Assembly: GCF_030815415.1 (NCBI RefSeq)
Contig: NZ_JAUSWW010000001.1
Coordinates: 620,001-684,000 of the forward strand
Length of the DNA stretch: 64,000 nt
DNA from: Streptomyces canus
Lineage (GTDB): Bacteria > Actinomycetota > Actinomycetes > Streptomycetales > Streptomycetaceae
Direction: 5' to 3'
Under the pieces are notes generated by a model. It made no database searches, was not told where the DNA came from, and saw only the letters and a list, made by a program, of their open reading frames with translations. The position numbers and the translations under genes are program-made. Of this stretch, positions 19,642 through 28,050 are shown piece after piece (positions within the stretch are counted from its first letter, which is position 1; every line of letters starts with the position of its first letter).

Positions 19642-20238
19642 GCGCGGGGAGAGCCGCCTGGCCGCCCGATGCGCTGAAGGCCTCGCCACCGGTGCCATGG
19701 CGACGGGTTCGCGTCGGACCTGATTCGGTCAGCGGCATCTCCCCCAGCGGCGGCTCAGCATTCCGTTCGTGGTCGTGGTCGGTTCTCCGGCCGCACCGGC
19801 CGGCCGCGCAGCGCGAGCGCCCGGCCGCCGAACGACGCGCCACTGCCACTCCGGCCGGGCCGGCCAGAGCTTCGTCGCGCCGGCGGCGGAACTCAACCAC
19901 GAATGCAAATTGCGGTGGACGCAGAAGAGCATCTGGCCCTCCAGTTCGGGACACCTGCCGACGTGGTCGACGGGACGCTGCGCGCAAGGCTGCGCGATCG
20001 ATTCGGCCCGAAGCCACTTGGCGACCTTGGCGGTGACGAACAGCCGCGGTGCCCCGCCTTGCGCACGCGCGCCTACTACGAGTCGGCGGGCTGCACAGTG
20101 GGAGGCCAGCCCACGAAGGACGGCGGCTCGGGCAGCCCGTACACGGGGACACGGCGGGAGAAGCGCCTCCCTTGACGGCGGCCCCGACGGCACCCGGACG
20201 AGGGCCTGCGCCTCGGCATCGAAGCCGTCAGGTGCGGG
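19642..20238. other. Intergenic stretch without a supported gene
   Basis: Several overlapping open frames exist on both strands, but none has a recognisable domain, good codon pattern and ribosome site together. I see no hairpin that stands out. Confidence 0.5.
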
Positions 20239-20715
20239 TCAGGTCTGCCGGGTCACCCAGGCGGAACACGTGCCCGCCGTGATCAGCTTCGTCGACCAGT
20301 GACCAAGGCAGGCGCGGAAGCGGATCGTGTCGTTCGAGCCGTCGGGGAAGTCCTTGTTCTTGTAGCGGACGGCACCGGCGCCGTCCGCGTTGAAGACGGC
20401 GCCATAGCGCACAGTGCGGCCCTGGGCGTCACGGATCGCCCAGTCCACAACGGCGGAGGAGCCGTCCGCCTTCCCGTCGTGGAGATAGAACCAGTCCCCC
20501 AGTTGCGAGTAGCAGACGGTGGCGTTCCAGCCGACACTGGCAGACTCTCCGCTGCTGGCGCATTCCCAACTATCGACGCTGGCAGGGCCGTTGACGTCCG
20601 TGGCGCGCTCGGTTTCAGCGGTGACGGCAGATGCCTGGGTGACGGCGAGGAGGACGGCGGCGGAGAGGGTGCCCGCGAGGGTGCCTATCCGCTTGATGGA
20701 GCGGCTCTTGATCAC
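20239..20715 (-). CDS. Secreted protein of unknown function
   Basis: A 158-residue protein with a signal peptide (SIKRIGTLAGTLSAAVLLAV, cleavage near QASA-VTAE). The mature ~125 residues are rich in Gly, Asp, Trp and contain four Cys (WECASS, TVCYSQ, FRACLGHW, GTCSAW) likely forming two disulfides. The GTG start at 20715 has GAAGGA upstream. No family recognised; it looks like a small extracellular beta-rich domain. Followed by the DLH-family gene in the opposite reading order but on the same strand. Confidence 0.75.
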   Translation of the reverse strand: MIKSRSIKRIGTLAGTLSAAVLLAVTQASAVTAETERATDVNGPASVDSWECASSGESASVGWNATVCYSQLGDWFYLHDGKADGSSAVVDWAIRDAQGRTVRYGAVFNADGAGAVRYKNKDFPDGSNDTIRFRACLGHWSTKLITAGTCSAWVTRQT

Positions 20716-20800
20716 AAAGTTCCTTCTGTGAGCTGTATCCGACCGAACTTTGGCATGAGCATGAGACTAGCAAGAACGATCACGCACCGCGTCGCCTGGA

Positions 20801-21538
20801 TCATGCCCCCAGAACCTCCGTCACGGGCAGGCACTCGGCGAGCAGGTCGACGACGTCGCGCCAGGCTCGCTGCGCGTGCTGCGGGTGGTAGCCGACGCCG
20901 GGGACCGTGGGGTGGTCGACCGGCGGGTGGTGGAAGGCGTGCAAGGCGCCGCCGTAGACCGTGAGGCGCCAGTCGACGCCTGCGGCCTGCATCTCGGCGG
21001 TGAACGCGTTCCGTTGTGCGGGCGGCATGATCGGGTCTTCCGACCCGACCCCGGCCCACACCGGGCAGCGGATGCGTGCTGCCTCGCCGGGTCGGCCCGT
21101 GGTAGTTGCGTTGATGGTGCCGATCGCGCGCAGGTTGACGCCGTCGCGCCCGAGTTCCAGCCCGATGGCGCCTCCGGTGCCGTAGCCGACGGCGGCGATC
21201 CGGTCGGGGTCGGTCCGCGGTTCGGTGCGTAACACGTCGAGTGCCGCATGGCCGATGGCTCGCATCCGGTCGGGATCAGCGAGCAGCGGCAGGCAGCGGG
21301 CCAGCATCTCCTGGGGGTCGCTCAAATAGCGCCCGCCGTGGAGGTCGAAGGCCAGCGCTATGTATCCCCGTTCGGCGAGAGCATCGGCCCGGCGGCGCTC
21401 GACGTCGCTGAGCCCCGTGCCCTCTGGTCCGAGCAGCACGGCGGGCCGGCGGTCGACACCGGCCGGGAGCGCGAGGTGCCCGATCATCGTCAGACCGTCG
21501 GCCGGGTACTCGACCGTACGCGTCGTAATCGTCGTCAT
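20801..21538 (-). CDS. Dienelactone-hydrolase-family alpha/beta protein with altered nucleophile elbow
   Basis: A 245-residue alpha/beta-hydrolase of the DLH family: oxyanion-side region PAVLLGPEGTGLSD, acid residue near VGSEDPIMPP, histidine in GGALHAFHHP. The elbow that is GYCFGG or GYSFGG in active members reads GYGTGG, so the nucleophilic Cys/Ser position is Gly. Either Thr serves another role or it is non-hydrolytic. ATG 21538 begins the fold. Substrate unknown. Confidence 0.85.
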   Translation of the reverse strand: MTTITTRTVEYPADGLTMIGHLALPAGVDRRPAVLLGPEGTGLSDVERRRADALAERGYIALAFDLHGGRYLSDPQEMLARCLPLLADPDRMRAIGHAALDVLRTEPRTDPDRIAAVGYGTGGAIGLELGRDGVNLRAIGTINATTTGRPGEAARIRCPVWAGVGSEDPIMPPAQRNAFTAEMQAAGVDWRLTVYGGALHAFHHPPVDHPTVPGVGYHPQHAQRAWRDVVDLLAECLPVTEVLGA

Positions 21539-21618
21539 GAGACGGGACTGTAGTGATCGTCGAGCCCGGTCCGGCCGCCGTTCTGCCGCTGGCAGAGCAG
21601 CGCTCCTTTCGTGTGGGG

Positions 21619-21792
21619 TAGGGCTCGCGGGAGCAGTTGTCGGTGCACCTGGTCCTGCCCGACGTTGTCGCCGAAGTCGCCGTGGACGTCGCCCGGGACA
21701 GTGCCGATTGCTGGCGCCATCCAGTCCGGCTCACGCGTATCCGCACCTACATGGGACCGGGCGAGGCGCCGCTGTTCGGGGCGGCTTCCTAG
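21619..21792 (+). pseudogene. Probable ATP-dependent DNA ligase C-terminal scrap
   Basis: The plus strand reads VHLVLPDVVAEVAVDVARDS then ADCWRHPVRLTRIRTYMGPG before a stop, resembling the C-terminal OB-fold end of actinobacterial ATP-dependent ligases (V.VD.ARD....WRHPVR..R.R.D). A stop codon lies directly upstream of the piece. Confidence 0.5.
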
Positions 21793-22013
21793 CGGGTGAG
21801 TCGGCAGGTGTTCCAGTTGCGTCCGTCGCGGACCAGGGCGCCACTGCGTTCCAGGTTCCGCAGGTGGTAGACCACCGATGCCGGGCTGCGCAGTCCCAGG
21901 GCCGCTCCCAGCTCGCGTACCGACAGTGCTTCGCCGCGGTCGAGGATCGAGCGGCGGATCTGGGACAGGACCTGCTCCTCGCGCACCGTGAAGTGCTCCG
22001 GCCGGCGGTTCAC
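21789..22013 (-). CDS. LexA-type winged-helix DNA-binding protein without protease domain
   Basis: A 74-residue protein that is essentially only the LexA N-terminal DNA-binding domain: FTVREEQVLSQIRRSILDRG, then SVRELGAALGLRSPASVVYH and LRNLERSGALVRDGR. There is no C-terminal S24 peptidase. The GTG start at 22013 overlaps the previous gene's TGA by 4 nt, with GGAGAG upstream. A small dedicated repressor is likely; its target is unknown. Confidence 0.85.
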   Translation of the reverse strand: MNRRPEHFTVREEQVLSQIRRSILDRGEALSVRELGAALGLRSPASVVYHLRNLERSGALVRDGRNWNTCRLTR

Positions 22014-22258
22014 CGGGCACTCTCCAGGGTCCGCAGCTGTCGCGCCTGGCGGCGCAGTTCCGCGCGGGCCGCCGGCACCGCGGCCGTGCGCGTCCAGTAC
22101 GGGTGCCGGCGCAGCCTCACCGACAGCGCGTACAGGCGGCGGCGCAGGGCCGTCGTACGGGCCGGGCGGGGTGCGGCGAGCGCGTCGTAGGTGCGGTACC
22201 AGGCTGCTTGCAGGCACACCAAGTCGTCAGGAAGGTCGGGGAGGTCTACGCGTTCCAC
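22010..22258 (-). CDS. Small basic helical protein coupled to the LexA-type regulator
   Basis: An 82-residue, Arg/Ala-rich, probably all-helical protein (LQAAWYRTYDALAAPRPART; RLRRHPYWTRTAAVPAARAE). No named family recognised. The GTG at 22258 follows a G-run immediately, and TTGCGC plus an A-run lie about 35 nt upstream, so translation may be leaderless. The 3' GTGA overlap with the LexA-type gene suggests one two-gene unit. Confidence 0.65.
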   Translation of the reverse strand: MERVDLPDLPDDLVCLQAAWYRTYDALAAPRPARTTALRRRLYALSVRLRRHPYWTRTAAVPAARAELRRQARQLRTLESAR

Positions 22259-22556
22259 CCCCCTATTGAGACACCTGTTCGATTTTTTGCGCAAGCGACA
22301 CCCCGGGGGCCGGGTGCGCCGATGTTCTGCGTCAGTGGAGGTTGGGCGTGCGCTTGCTTGCCATCGCCAGAGCGGGCCCTGCTGGGAAAGACCCTCCGCA
22401 CAGAACGCCTGCGATCCTTGTCGTGAGGCAAATGACAGAGTCACCGTCCGTTTCAGTTGCCCGACGAACATGACGGCATGGCGCATGATCAACACCCCGT
22501 GCTCCATGGCAATCTGCGGCCCAGCAGGATGACTCGGAGCCGGAGGTACACCGCTC
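22259..22556. other. Divergent intergenic region
   Basis: About 300 nt between the small basic-protein gene and the XRE regulator. An AT-richer patch (TTCGATTTTTTGCGCAAG, near 22278) is a plausible promoter for the leftward pair. No other gene is seen. Confidence 0.5.
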
Positions 22557-23444
22557 GTGGCGGCGAACAGCAACCCCACCATCAGGAGACGCCGTCTGGG
22601 AGCCCAGCTTCGCCGGCTTCGCCTGGCCAGTGGACTGAAGAGCACAGAGGTTGCCGAGCTACTCATGGTGTCCCAGTCCAAGATCAGCCACCTGGAGAAC
22701 GGCAACCGCGCCATCAGCCGTCGCGACGTACGCGACCTGTGCGAGATCTACAAAGTGACGGACCAGCAAGTCATCGATTCCCTGATGCAGATGGCCAAGG
22801 AATCCGGGCAACAGGGCTGGTGGCACGCCTACGGCGACATCCCCCAGAGCATCTATATCGCCCTGGAGACGGACGCTACCTCCCTCCATACCTACGAGTC
22901 CATGACGATCCCCTCTCTGCTGCAGACCCCCGCCTACGCTCACGCGGTCATCAAGGAAACGATCCCCCCACTCACTGCCGAAGAAGCCGGCGCGCGCCTG
23001 AAGGTGCGGCTGCGCCGACAGCACCGGATCTACAACCCGTCCCGCCCGCTGCGCCTGTGGGTCGTCCTGGACGAAACGTCACTGCGTCGCGTCGTCGGCA
23101 GCCCGGACCTCATGCGGGAACAGCTCGAGCACCTGAACGCGCTCGGAGCCGAGCCTCACATCATGGTGCAGGTCCTCCCTTACACGGCGGGCGCCCATCC
23201 GGGCCTGTCAGGACAGTTCTCCATCCTGCGGTTCGCCGACAGTTCTGCGGCGGCGGTGCATCTGGAGCGGTTCACCAGCGACCTCTACCTGGAGAAGCCC
23301 TCCGATGTGCAGCATTACAGCGTGCTGCATGACCACCTCCAGGCCCAGGCGCTCAGCCCCGACAGCAGCCGCGACTTCATCACCGACGTCACCAAGATGT
23401 ACATCGACGCGGCAAGCCACCCTGAGTGCGGCGACGGTCGATGA
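22557..23444 (+). CDS. XRE-family regulator with DUF5753 domain
   Basis: A 295-residue regulator. Residues 12-70 are the HTH (LGAQLRRLRLASGLKSTEVA, LLMVSQSKISHLENGNRAIS); residues ~100-280 are the DUF5753 ligand or partner domain (TYESMTIPSLLQTPAYAHAV; VVLDETSLRRVVGSPDLMRE; FSILRFADSS). Such proteins are highly amplified in Streptomyces and usually sit beside a small DUF397 gene as an AbaA/WhiJ-like or Scr1-like pair; no DUF397 gene is visible on either side, so this one is an orphan. GTG 22557 has GGAGG ten bases upstream. Its 3' end overlaps the convergent HTTM frame by 56 nt. Confidence 0.9.
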   Translation: MAANSNPTIRRRRLGAQLRRLRLASGLKSTEVAELLMVSQSKISHLENGNRAISRRDVRDLCEIYKVTDQQVIDSLMQMAKESGQQGWWHAYGDIPQSIYIALETDATSLHTYESMTIPSLLQTPAYAHAVIKETIPPLTAEEAGARLKVRLRRQHRIYNPSRPLRLWVVLDETSLRRVVGSPDLMREQLEHLNALGAEPHIMVQVLPYTAGAHPGLSGQFSILRFADSSAAAVHLERFTSDLYLEKPSDVQHYSVLHDHLQAQALSPDSSRDFITDVTKMYIDAASHPECGDGR

Positions 23445-24801
23445 GCGCACGATCCGCACCCGCATGGCTGATGAACCATCGCCGGTCAGACGCACCGTCA
23501 GATGCCTTGCCGGACGCCCCGTTCACGCTCATCGTGTCCCCGCAACCACTCTCCCGTGCTGCGTTCCAGCGTAGGGGTGGAAGCCAACCGGGACCTGGTC
23601 TTCGCGATGCCCTCCGCCCAGCGCGCGGGCGAGCTTCCCCGCAGCACCGGTTCCGCCGCAGCGGCACACGTCCGACCGCAGGGCCTTCAGTGGCTCGACG
23701 GTGCGGGCTGTGACGGCACGAGTGCCGGCTCTCCGCGCGACGGGGCCCCGTGCCCCAGGCGTCTGGCCGCCTTCTGATGCGCTGCCACAGTCGTCCCAGC
23801 GACCGGTAGAAGCGGTCCGGCAGGAACACGGCGTCCGCGATGATCATCGCGCCGGAGAAGAGTGGCAGGCCCATGAGGACGGCGATGCCCAGGTGCATGC
23901 CCAACAGCATGGTCAGGACCGGGTACTTGAGCCGCCCGAACAGAACGAACGGGAAGGCGACCTGCAGCAGCACCGTCAGGTAGCAGGCGATGGCGATCAG
24001 TACGTCGTGCTCGTCCGCGATGAGGGAGAGCTCGGGCCAGGGCCGGAACAGGTCGAGGTTCAGGACGTAGTGGAGAGCGGTGCCGTTGCCCCAGGTGCCG
24101 CCCTGCACCTTGTAGAGGCCCGCGGATCCGTAGAGGAAGCAGACCTGGGCCGCGATGACGAACATGCCGCAGTTGTGCAGCACGGACGTCAGGGTCCGGC
24201 GGGTCTCGCGGAGCCCGGCCGCAGCCCCAGCCACCGGCGGGCGCGTGGTTTTCGCTGTGGAGGCTCGGAGCCGGGTTCCGCGCGCGTCCAGGGACCAGCG
24301 TCGGCCGCATGCGGTGAAGGCCAGGTACACGGCCATCAGGAGGACGAGGTTGTCTCCTCCGTCGGTCATGAAGATGGCCCTGGAATGGAACGAGGCCACC
24401 ACGACCGCGAACAGCACGGACACCGCTCTGGTCCGCCAACCCACCATGAACAGCGCGGAGGTGACGAGTGCCAGCACGTAGCAGCTCTCGAAGTACGCCC
24501 GGCTGTCGGACAGGGTGAGGATGCTGGCCCACCCCGTCTGGTCGAACAGCTGCCTGGCCAGCTCGGGCGTCCACGGTGAGCCGGGACCCCAGATCTGGTC
24601 ACGGTGCGGAAACTCACGCAGCAGGAAGACGAGATAGAGCAGGCCGTATCCGATCCGCAGGACCGCGGCGGCGTACAGCGAGACCGGCCGGCCGGTCACG
24701 ACGGTGAGCAACGCACCGATCCGCTCGGATACATGGCGCGGCGCGCGCGCCTCCGCCTCAGGAGTGCGCCGACACAGCGGGAGCGACCGCTCAGTTTCCA
24801 T
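23389..24801 (-). CDS. HTTM-domain membrane protein with unusual basic C-terminal extension
   Basis: A 470-residue protein. Residues 35-345 carry the HTTM domain (related to the membrane part of vitamin K-dependent gamma-carboxylase): many helices with motifs VLRIGYGLLYLVFLLREFPH, MTDGGDNLVLLMAVYLAF, QVCFLYGSAGLYKVQGGTW and YLTVLLQVAFPFVLFGRLKY. After about residue 355 the sequence turns into an Arg-rich, low-information tail that overlaps the XRE gene's 3' end; the ancestral stop has probably been lost by a frameshift. ATG 24801 overlaps the end of the DUF5819 gene by 11 nt, indicating coupling. HTTM and DUF5819 proteins are commonly encoded together in Streptomyces; substrate unknown. Confidence 0.85.
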   Translation of the reverse strand: METERSLPLCRRTPEAEARAPRHVSERIGALLTVVTGRPVSLYAAAVLRIGYGLLYLVFLLREFPHRDQIWGPGSPWTPELARQLFDQTGWASILTLSDSRAYFESCYVLALVTSALFMVGWRTRAVSVLFAVVVASFHSRAIFMTDGGDNLVLLMAVYLAFTACGRRWSLDARGTRLRASTAKTTRPPVAGAAAGLRETRRTLTSVLHNCGMFVIAAQVCFLYGSAGLYKVQGGTWGNGTALHYVLNLDLFRPWPELSLIADEHDVLIAIACYLTVLLQVAFPFVLFGRLKYPVLTMLLGMHLGIAVLMGLPLFSGAMIIADAVFLPDRFYRSLGRLWQRIRRRPDAWGTGPRRAESRHSCRHSPHRRATEGPAVGRVPLRRNRCCGEARPRAGRRASRRPGPGWLPPLRWNAARESGCGDTMSVNGASGKASDGASDRRWFISHAGADRALIDRRRTQGGLPRRCTSW

Positions 24802-25432
24802 GGGAGTCCACCTTCCACCAGGGCAAGTACCACGTTTCGGCAGGCTTCGGTACCGCGGCGGACGCGTCGGGGCCGCTCGCTGCGGCAGGCGCGGCGATGG
24901 GCATGGTGATCACCCGCAGTTGGACGGACTCGAAGGTGCCGCCGCGGTGGTCGGCGATGCGATCCGTCGCGATGTTGGTCAGGTACCGCTGCACCATCAG
25001 CGCCCGCTCCGAGCGGGGCTGGTCGTCGCCACCATGGGTTTCGACGTACGCACTCCACGCCCGCCGCAGCATGTTCTGCGCCGTATGGCTCGGAAAGGCG
25101 TTGTGCTTGACCGCGGAGTTGTCGACGGCGGTCAGGTCGAACCAGCCGCTCACCCGGACTGTGCCGTCCGGGGCGGTGTGCACGGTCCGCGCCGAGATCT
25201 GCCGGTTGACCGACTCGGGGTCCGGGGCGAAGAGTCTCCAGTTCTGCTCGAACAGGGGGAAGACCCACACATTGACCTGCCGGCTGTACTGCTGGGAGAG
25301 CAGGTTGGCGGGTGCCACGTGCAGGAACACGAGGAGGACGTGGACCAGGGCCGTCGCCAGACACAGGGCCACTGCGGCACTCGTCACCGCTCTCAGGAGG
25401 ATGGGCGGAGACTGCGAAGAATCTTGCAGCAC
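24791..25432 (-). CDS. DUF5819-family membrane-anchored protein
   Basis: A 213-residue protein with one N-terminal helix (SAAVALCLATALVHVLLVFL), then an extracytoplasmic domain with NVWVFPLFEQNWRLFAPDPE, the DUF5819 signature. GTG 25432 is chosen because GGGGAGGGGGAG precedes it; the frame is open further upstream, all the way into the Gly-rich tail of the ice-binding gene. It partners the HTTM gene, with which it overlaps. Confidence 0.85.
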   Translation of the reverse strand: MLQDSSQSPPILLRAVTSAAVALCLATALVHVLLVFLHVAPANLLSQQYSRQVNVWVFPLFEQNWRLFAPDPESVNRQISARTVHTAPDGTVRVSGWFDLTAVDNSAVKHNAFPSHTAQNMLRRAWSAYVETHGGDDQPRSERALMVQRYLTNIATDRIADHRGGTFESVQLRVITMPIAAPAAASGPDASAAVPKPAETWYLPWWKVDSHGN

Positions 25433-26661
25433 AGGGACTCCCCCTCCCCGGACCGTCTCCCTTGTCGGCTCGGGCCCCACGGGCCTTTCCGTCCTGGCTT
25501 CTCTCACGGCTGCTCCTGAGATCTCGTCGGCGGCGCGCGACGGAACTGCCATGATCCGGCGCGCGCCGACGGCCTCGTCAGACTTCCCGTGGTGATCTCC
25601 GTGGCCACTGCCGTAGCCCTCGGGCTTCCCGCCCTGGCCGTGGTCGTCGGGCTTCCCGCCGTGGTCGTGGCCGTTTCCACCTGCCGTCCCACCGGTCTGG
25701 CCACCTGTCGCACCGCCGACGGCGCCGCCACTGGTGGCGCCCGCCACGAGGCCGCCCAGCACGCCACCGGTGGTTCCACCGGACGTCAGAACGCCGCCCA
25801 GAACACCACCGGTTCCACCACCCGTCGGCACACCGCCGATGACGCCGACCGTGGTGCCACCTGACGTGGCACCGGCGATCACGCCACCCGTGATCAAGCC
25901 ACCGGTCGTGCCACCGGTGCCCCCGGCCGCGCACGGCCCCCAGGAAGATCCTGTTGGTGTCCAGCGTCACGGCGCCGTTACCGGTGCCGCCTGCATCGGC
26001 CAGCAGTCGGCCGTTGATGGTCGCTCCCGTGGTGGCACTGATCGACTCGCTGGCCAGGATGGTGCCCACGAACGAGGTGTTGGTACCGAGCGTGGCCGAA
26101 CTGCCCACCTGCCAGAACACGTTGCACGGCGATGCGCCGTTGACGAAGCTCACCGTGCTGTTCTCGGCTGCCGTCGTCAGAGTCGAACCGATCTGGAACA
26201 CCCAGACGGCATTGGGGTTGCCCTGGGCGTCCAGGGTGAGCGTGCCGGTGATCTCCGCGCTGCTGTTCGCCCTGTAGAGGCCCGGCGTCAGCACCTGGCC
26301 GCCGAACTCGTGGGGAGCGTCGTTGTACACCACGGGGTCCAGCGACTGTCCGGCGGCCTGGTTGTACGCCGTGGTCAGCTGGGTCTTGGCCAGGCCCGCG
26401 TGGGCATCGGCCCTGTGCAGAGTCCCCGGCGGGGTCACAATGCCGGGCAGGAACCCGGTGATGGCCGAACCGGGGCTCACACCGACGTTGAGACCTTCGA
26501 CCACCGTGGGGCCGGTGTTGGTGACCGTCGCACCACCCAGTACGCCGTAAGCGGCAAGCGTCGTACCGATTGGCACAGGGGTGGCGATGGCATTTGCGCG
26601 TGTCGGCGTCAGCGCCAGGGTTTCGGCGTAGTCGCATGACGTCCGGTTCGTGATCATCCGA
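25433..26661 (-). pseudogene. Ice-binding-like (DUF3494) protein, signal peptide replaced and Gly-rich tail frameshifted
   Basis: The DUF3494 core is complete: [116 protein letters not shown]. Two things are wrong. Upstream, a transposase-like tail ([15 protein letters not shown]) replaces the signal peptide, so export is doubtful. Near 25,925 the frame shifts: the natural Gly/Thr-rich tail ([16 protein letters not shown] and onward) is in the frame that runs without a stop into DUF5819, while the original frame gives an Arg/Trp/His-rich artefact. DUF3494 proteins bind ice or surfaces outside the cell. Confidence 0.8.
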
Positions 26662-26960
26662 GTCCGAGGAGTGCGGGGGGGGCGGCGAGGGTCGCGGCGT
26701 AGGTCGGCCGCGATGTTCTTCACTCCGGCCGCGCGGAGGACTTTGATGGTGAGGTTGCGCCAAGTGCCCATCGCGCGGGGGTGTTGCCGGTCCACAGTTG
26801 GGAGGCGTCCTCGGCGAAGGTGGTGTCGCGGATCTGGGCTGTCAACTTCCGGAGCGCCGAGCTGATAAGCCGCCAGGACCGGGCCCACACGAGAACGCTG
26901 AAGCCGTGGGTTCTCACCCAGCAATTCCGCATCTCGGGGGAACCACAATCACAGGCAGCC
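26662..26960 (-). mobile_element. ISAs1-like transposase C-terminal remnant
   Basis: Across two frames the minus strand reads [20 protein letters not shown] then [20 protein letters not shown] and [10 protein letters not shown]. This is the C-terminal pattern of ISAs1/IS4-like transposases (RDVTFDEDRSQVRTG...MATLRNTAI.LLR..G..NIA). A frameshift separates the pieces, and the tail runs in frame into the ice-binding core. Confidence 0.7.
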
Positions 26961-27121
26961 AGGGGTGTGTACGCACCCGGACACGTGGGCGAGATTCTCT
27001 TTTCCAAGTCGCCCCGCAAGTGCGTGAAGCAAACGGGTGAATATATGAGAACGAAATGGCCACTGCCGCGTTAGATAGATGTCCCTGGACAAACCCTGGC
27101 AGCTACTACACGGAGGCCCAC

Positions 27122-27598
27122 ATGCGGCTTGGCATGAAGACCACCCTACTCGGTGCAGTAATCGGCGCGCTGAGCGTCTCCGCCGTGGGCAGCGCCCATG
27201 CCGAGGATCTCCCCCCCGGGCGCAATCACGACTCCCGTCCCGCGCACGCCGGAGAGTCCCACGACAGCCACTCCGACGATTCGCTCTATGTCACGAAGTA
27301 TCACCGCAAGAAGTATTTCAGCAGGGTCGAAGAAACCAGCAGGCCCGCCCCCGTCGCCGAAGTACCAGTACCAGCGGATGCTCTGTGCAGCCAATCCGTC
27401 ACTACCACTGGCGGTGACGCGACAACTGGTGATGCGGCCGCTACGGGCGGGGCAGCCACCACAACCGCTACGCAAGCCCAGACCTGCAACATTACGGTGA
27501 ATCTGGCGCCGGTCGGTTCGGGCGAGTCAAATCAAATCAGGACGGAGACCCGCACGACAAGCTTCATCGAAGAGGACCGCACGAAGATCCGTCACTGA
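27122..27598 (+). CDS. Secreted small protein with GD(A/T)-rich repeat segment
   Basis: A 158-residue protein. Signal peptide LGMKTTLLGAVIGALSVSAV ending GSAHA-EDLPP, a His/Asp/Ser-rich stretch (ESHDSHSDDSLYVTKYHRKK), then a short low-complexity repeat (TTGGDATTGDAAATGGAATT) before TCNITVNLAPVGSGESNQIR. ATG 27122 is preceded by GGAGGCCCAC. Codon use is less GC3-biased than the neighbours, and it lies between insertion-sequence scraps, which suggests acquisition. No family recognised; the repeat and final NITVNL beta-strand suggest a surface or self-assembling protein, but that is inference. Confidence 0.75.
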   Translation: MRLGMKTTLLGAVIGALSVSAVGSAHAEDLPPGRNHDSRPAHAGESHDSHSDDSLYVTKYHRKKYFSRVEETSRPAPVAEVPVPADALCSQSVTTTGGDATTGDAAATGGAATTTATQAQTCNITVNLAPVGSGESNQIRTETRTTSFIEEDRTKIRH

Positions 27599-27829
27599 AA
27601 TTACTCGCAGGGCTGTGCCGGTGAATGTGCACCGGCTTGTAGCAAGGGTTCTGCGTAATTGCACGATGTCTGGTTCGTGATCCGCAACTGCGCCGAAGCC
27701 TTCGTCGTAAGGGCTTGGACCTCAGTGCTTCGGCGTAGTCGCGTGACGCCAGGTTCGTGGCGCTCTGCCAGCTCATCGGCCCTCTCGTAATGGCAGGCAC
27801 GGCTTCCAAGATCATGGAGTCCTACCTTT

Positions 27830-28050
27830 CTTGATGTGGGTCTGAGCTGGTCATTCGTAAGATCGGCGGGGCCCAGGGGTTCCGGGTATGGCTGTCATGG
27901 AGTCGCCGCTGGATGGCTCAGAGAACTTGGCCGCCCGGAACCCCGCGACGACTCGACCGCTAATTGGGAGACGCGACGCGATCGCTTTGTAGGACAACGT
28001 CGGCGAGGTCGTCTGCTGGGTTGGTGTACGACGAGCTGACGGAGGTGGCT
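27830..28050 (+). ncRNA. Candidate IS110 bridge RNA region (left-end noncoding part)
   Basis: The ~220 nt before the IS110 transposase lack a convincing gene but contain two successive long-range stems. GGGGTTCCGGG (27876-27886) pairs with CCCGGAACCCC (27934-27944) around a 47-nt loop; directly after, GACGAC (27947-27952) pairs with GTCGTC (28008-28013) around a 55-nt loop. IS110-group elements are known to encode a bridge RNA here, with a target-binding and a donor-binding loop. Ends of the RNA are not determined. Confidence 0.55.

Larger units (their letters stand above)
26621..27761. repeat. Three direct copies of a ~35-bp element (26621-26657, 27648-27683, 27728-27761)
   Basis: Consensus TTCGGCGTAGTYGCRTGAYG then TCYGGTTCGTGATC. 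On the minus strand all three encode a similar peptide ([36 protein letters not shown]), so they are probably copies of one transposase 3' end. They flank the 158-residue secreted-protein gene. Confidence 0.65.

Noticed and set aside
22557..23444. XRE/DUF5753 gene considered as half of a toxin-antitoxin-like pair with DUF397
   Set aside because: No DUF397-like frame is found within about 500 nt on either side.
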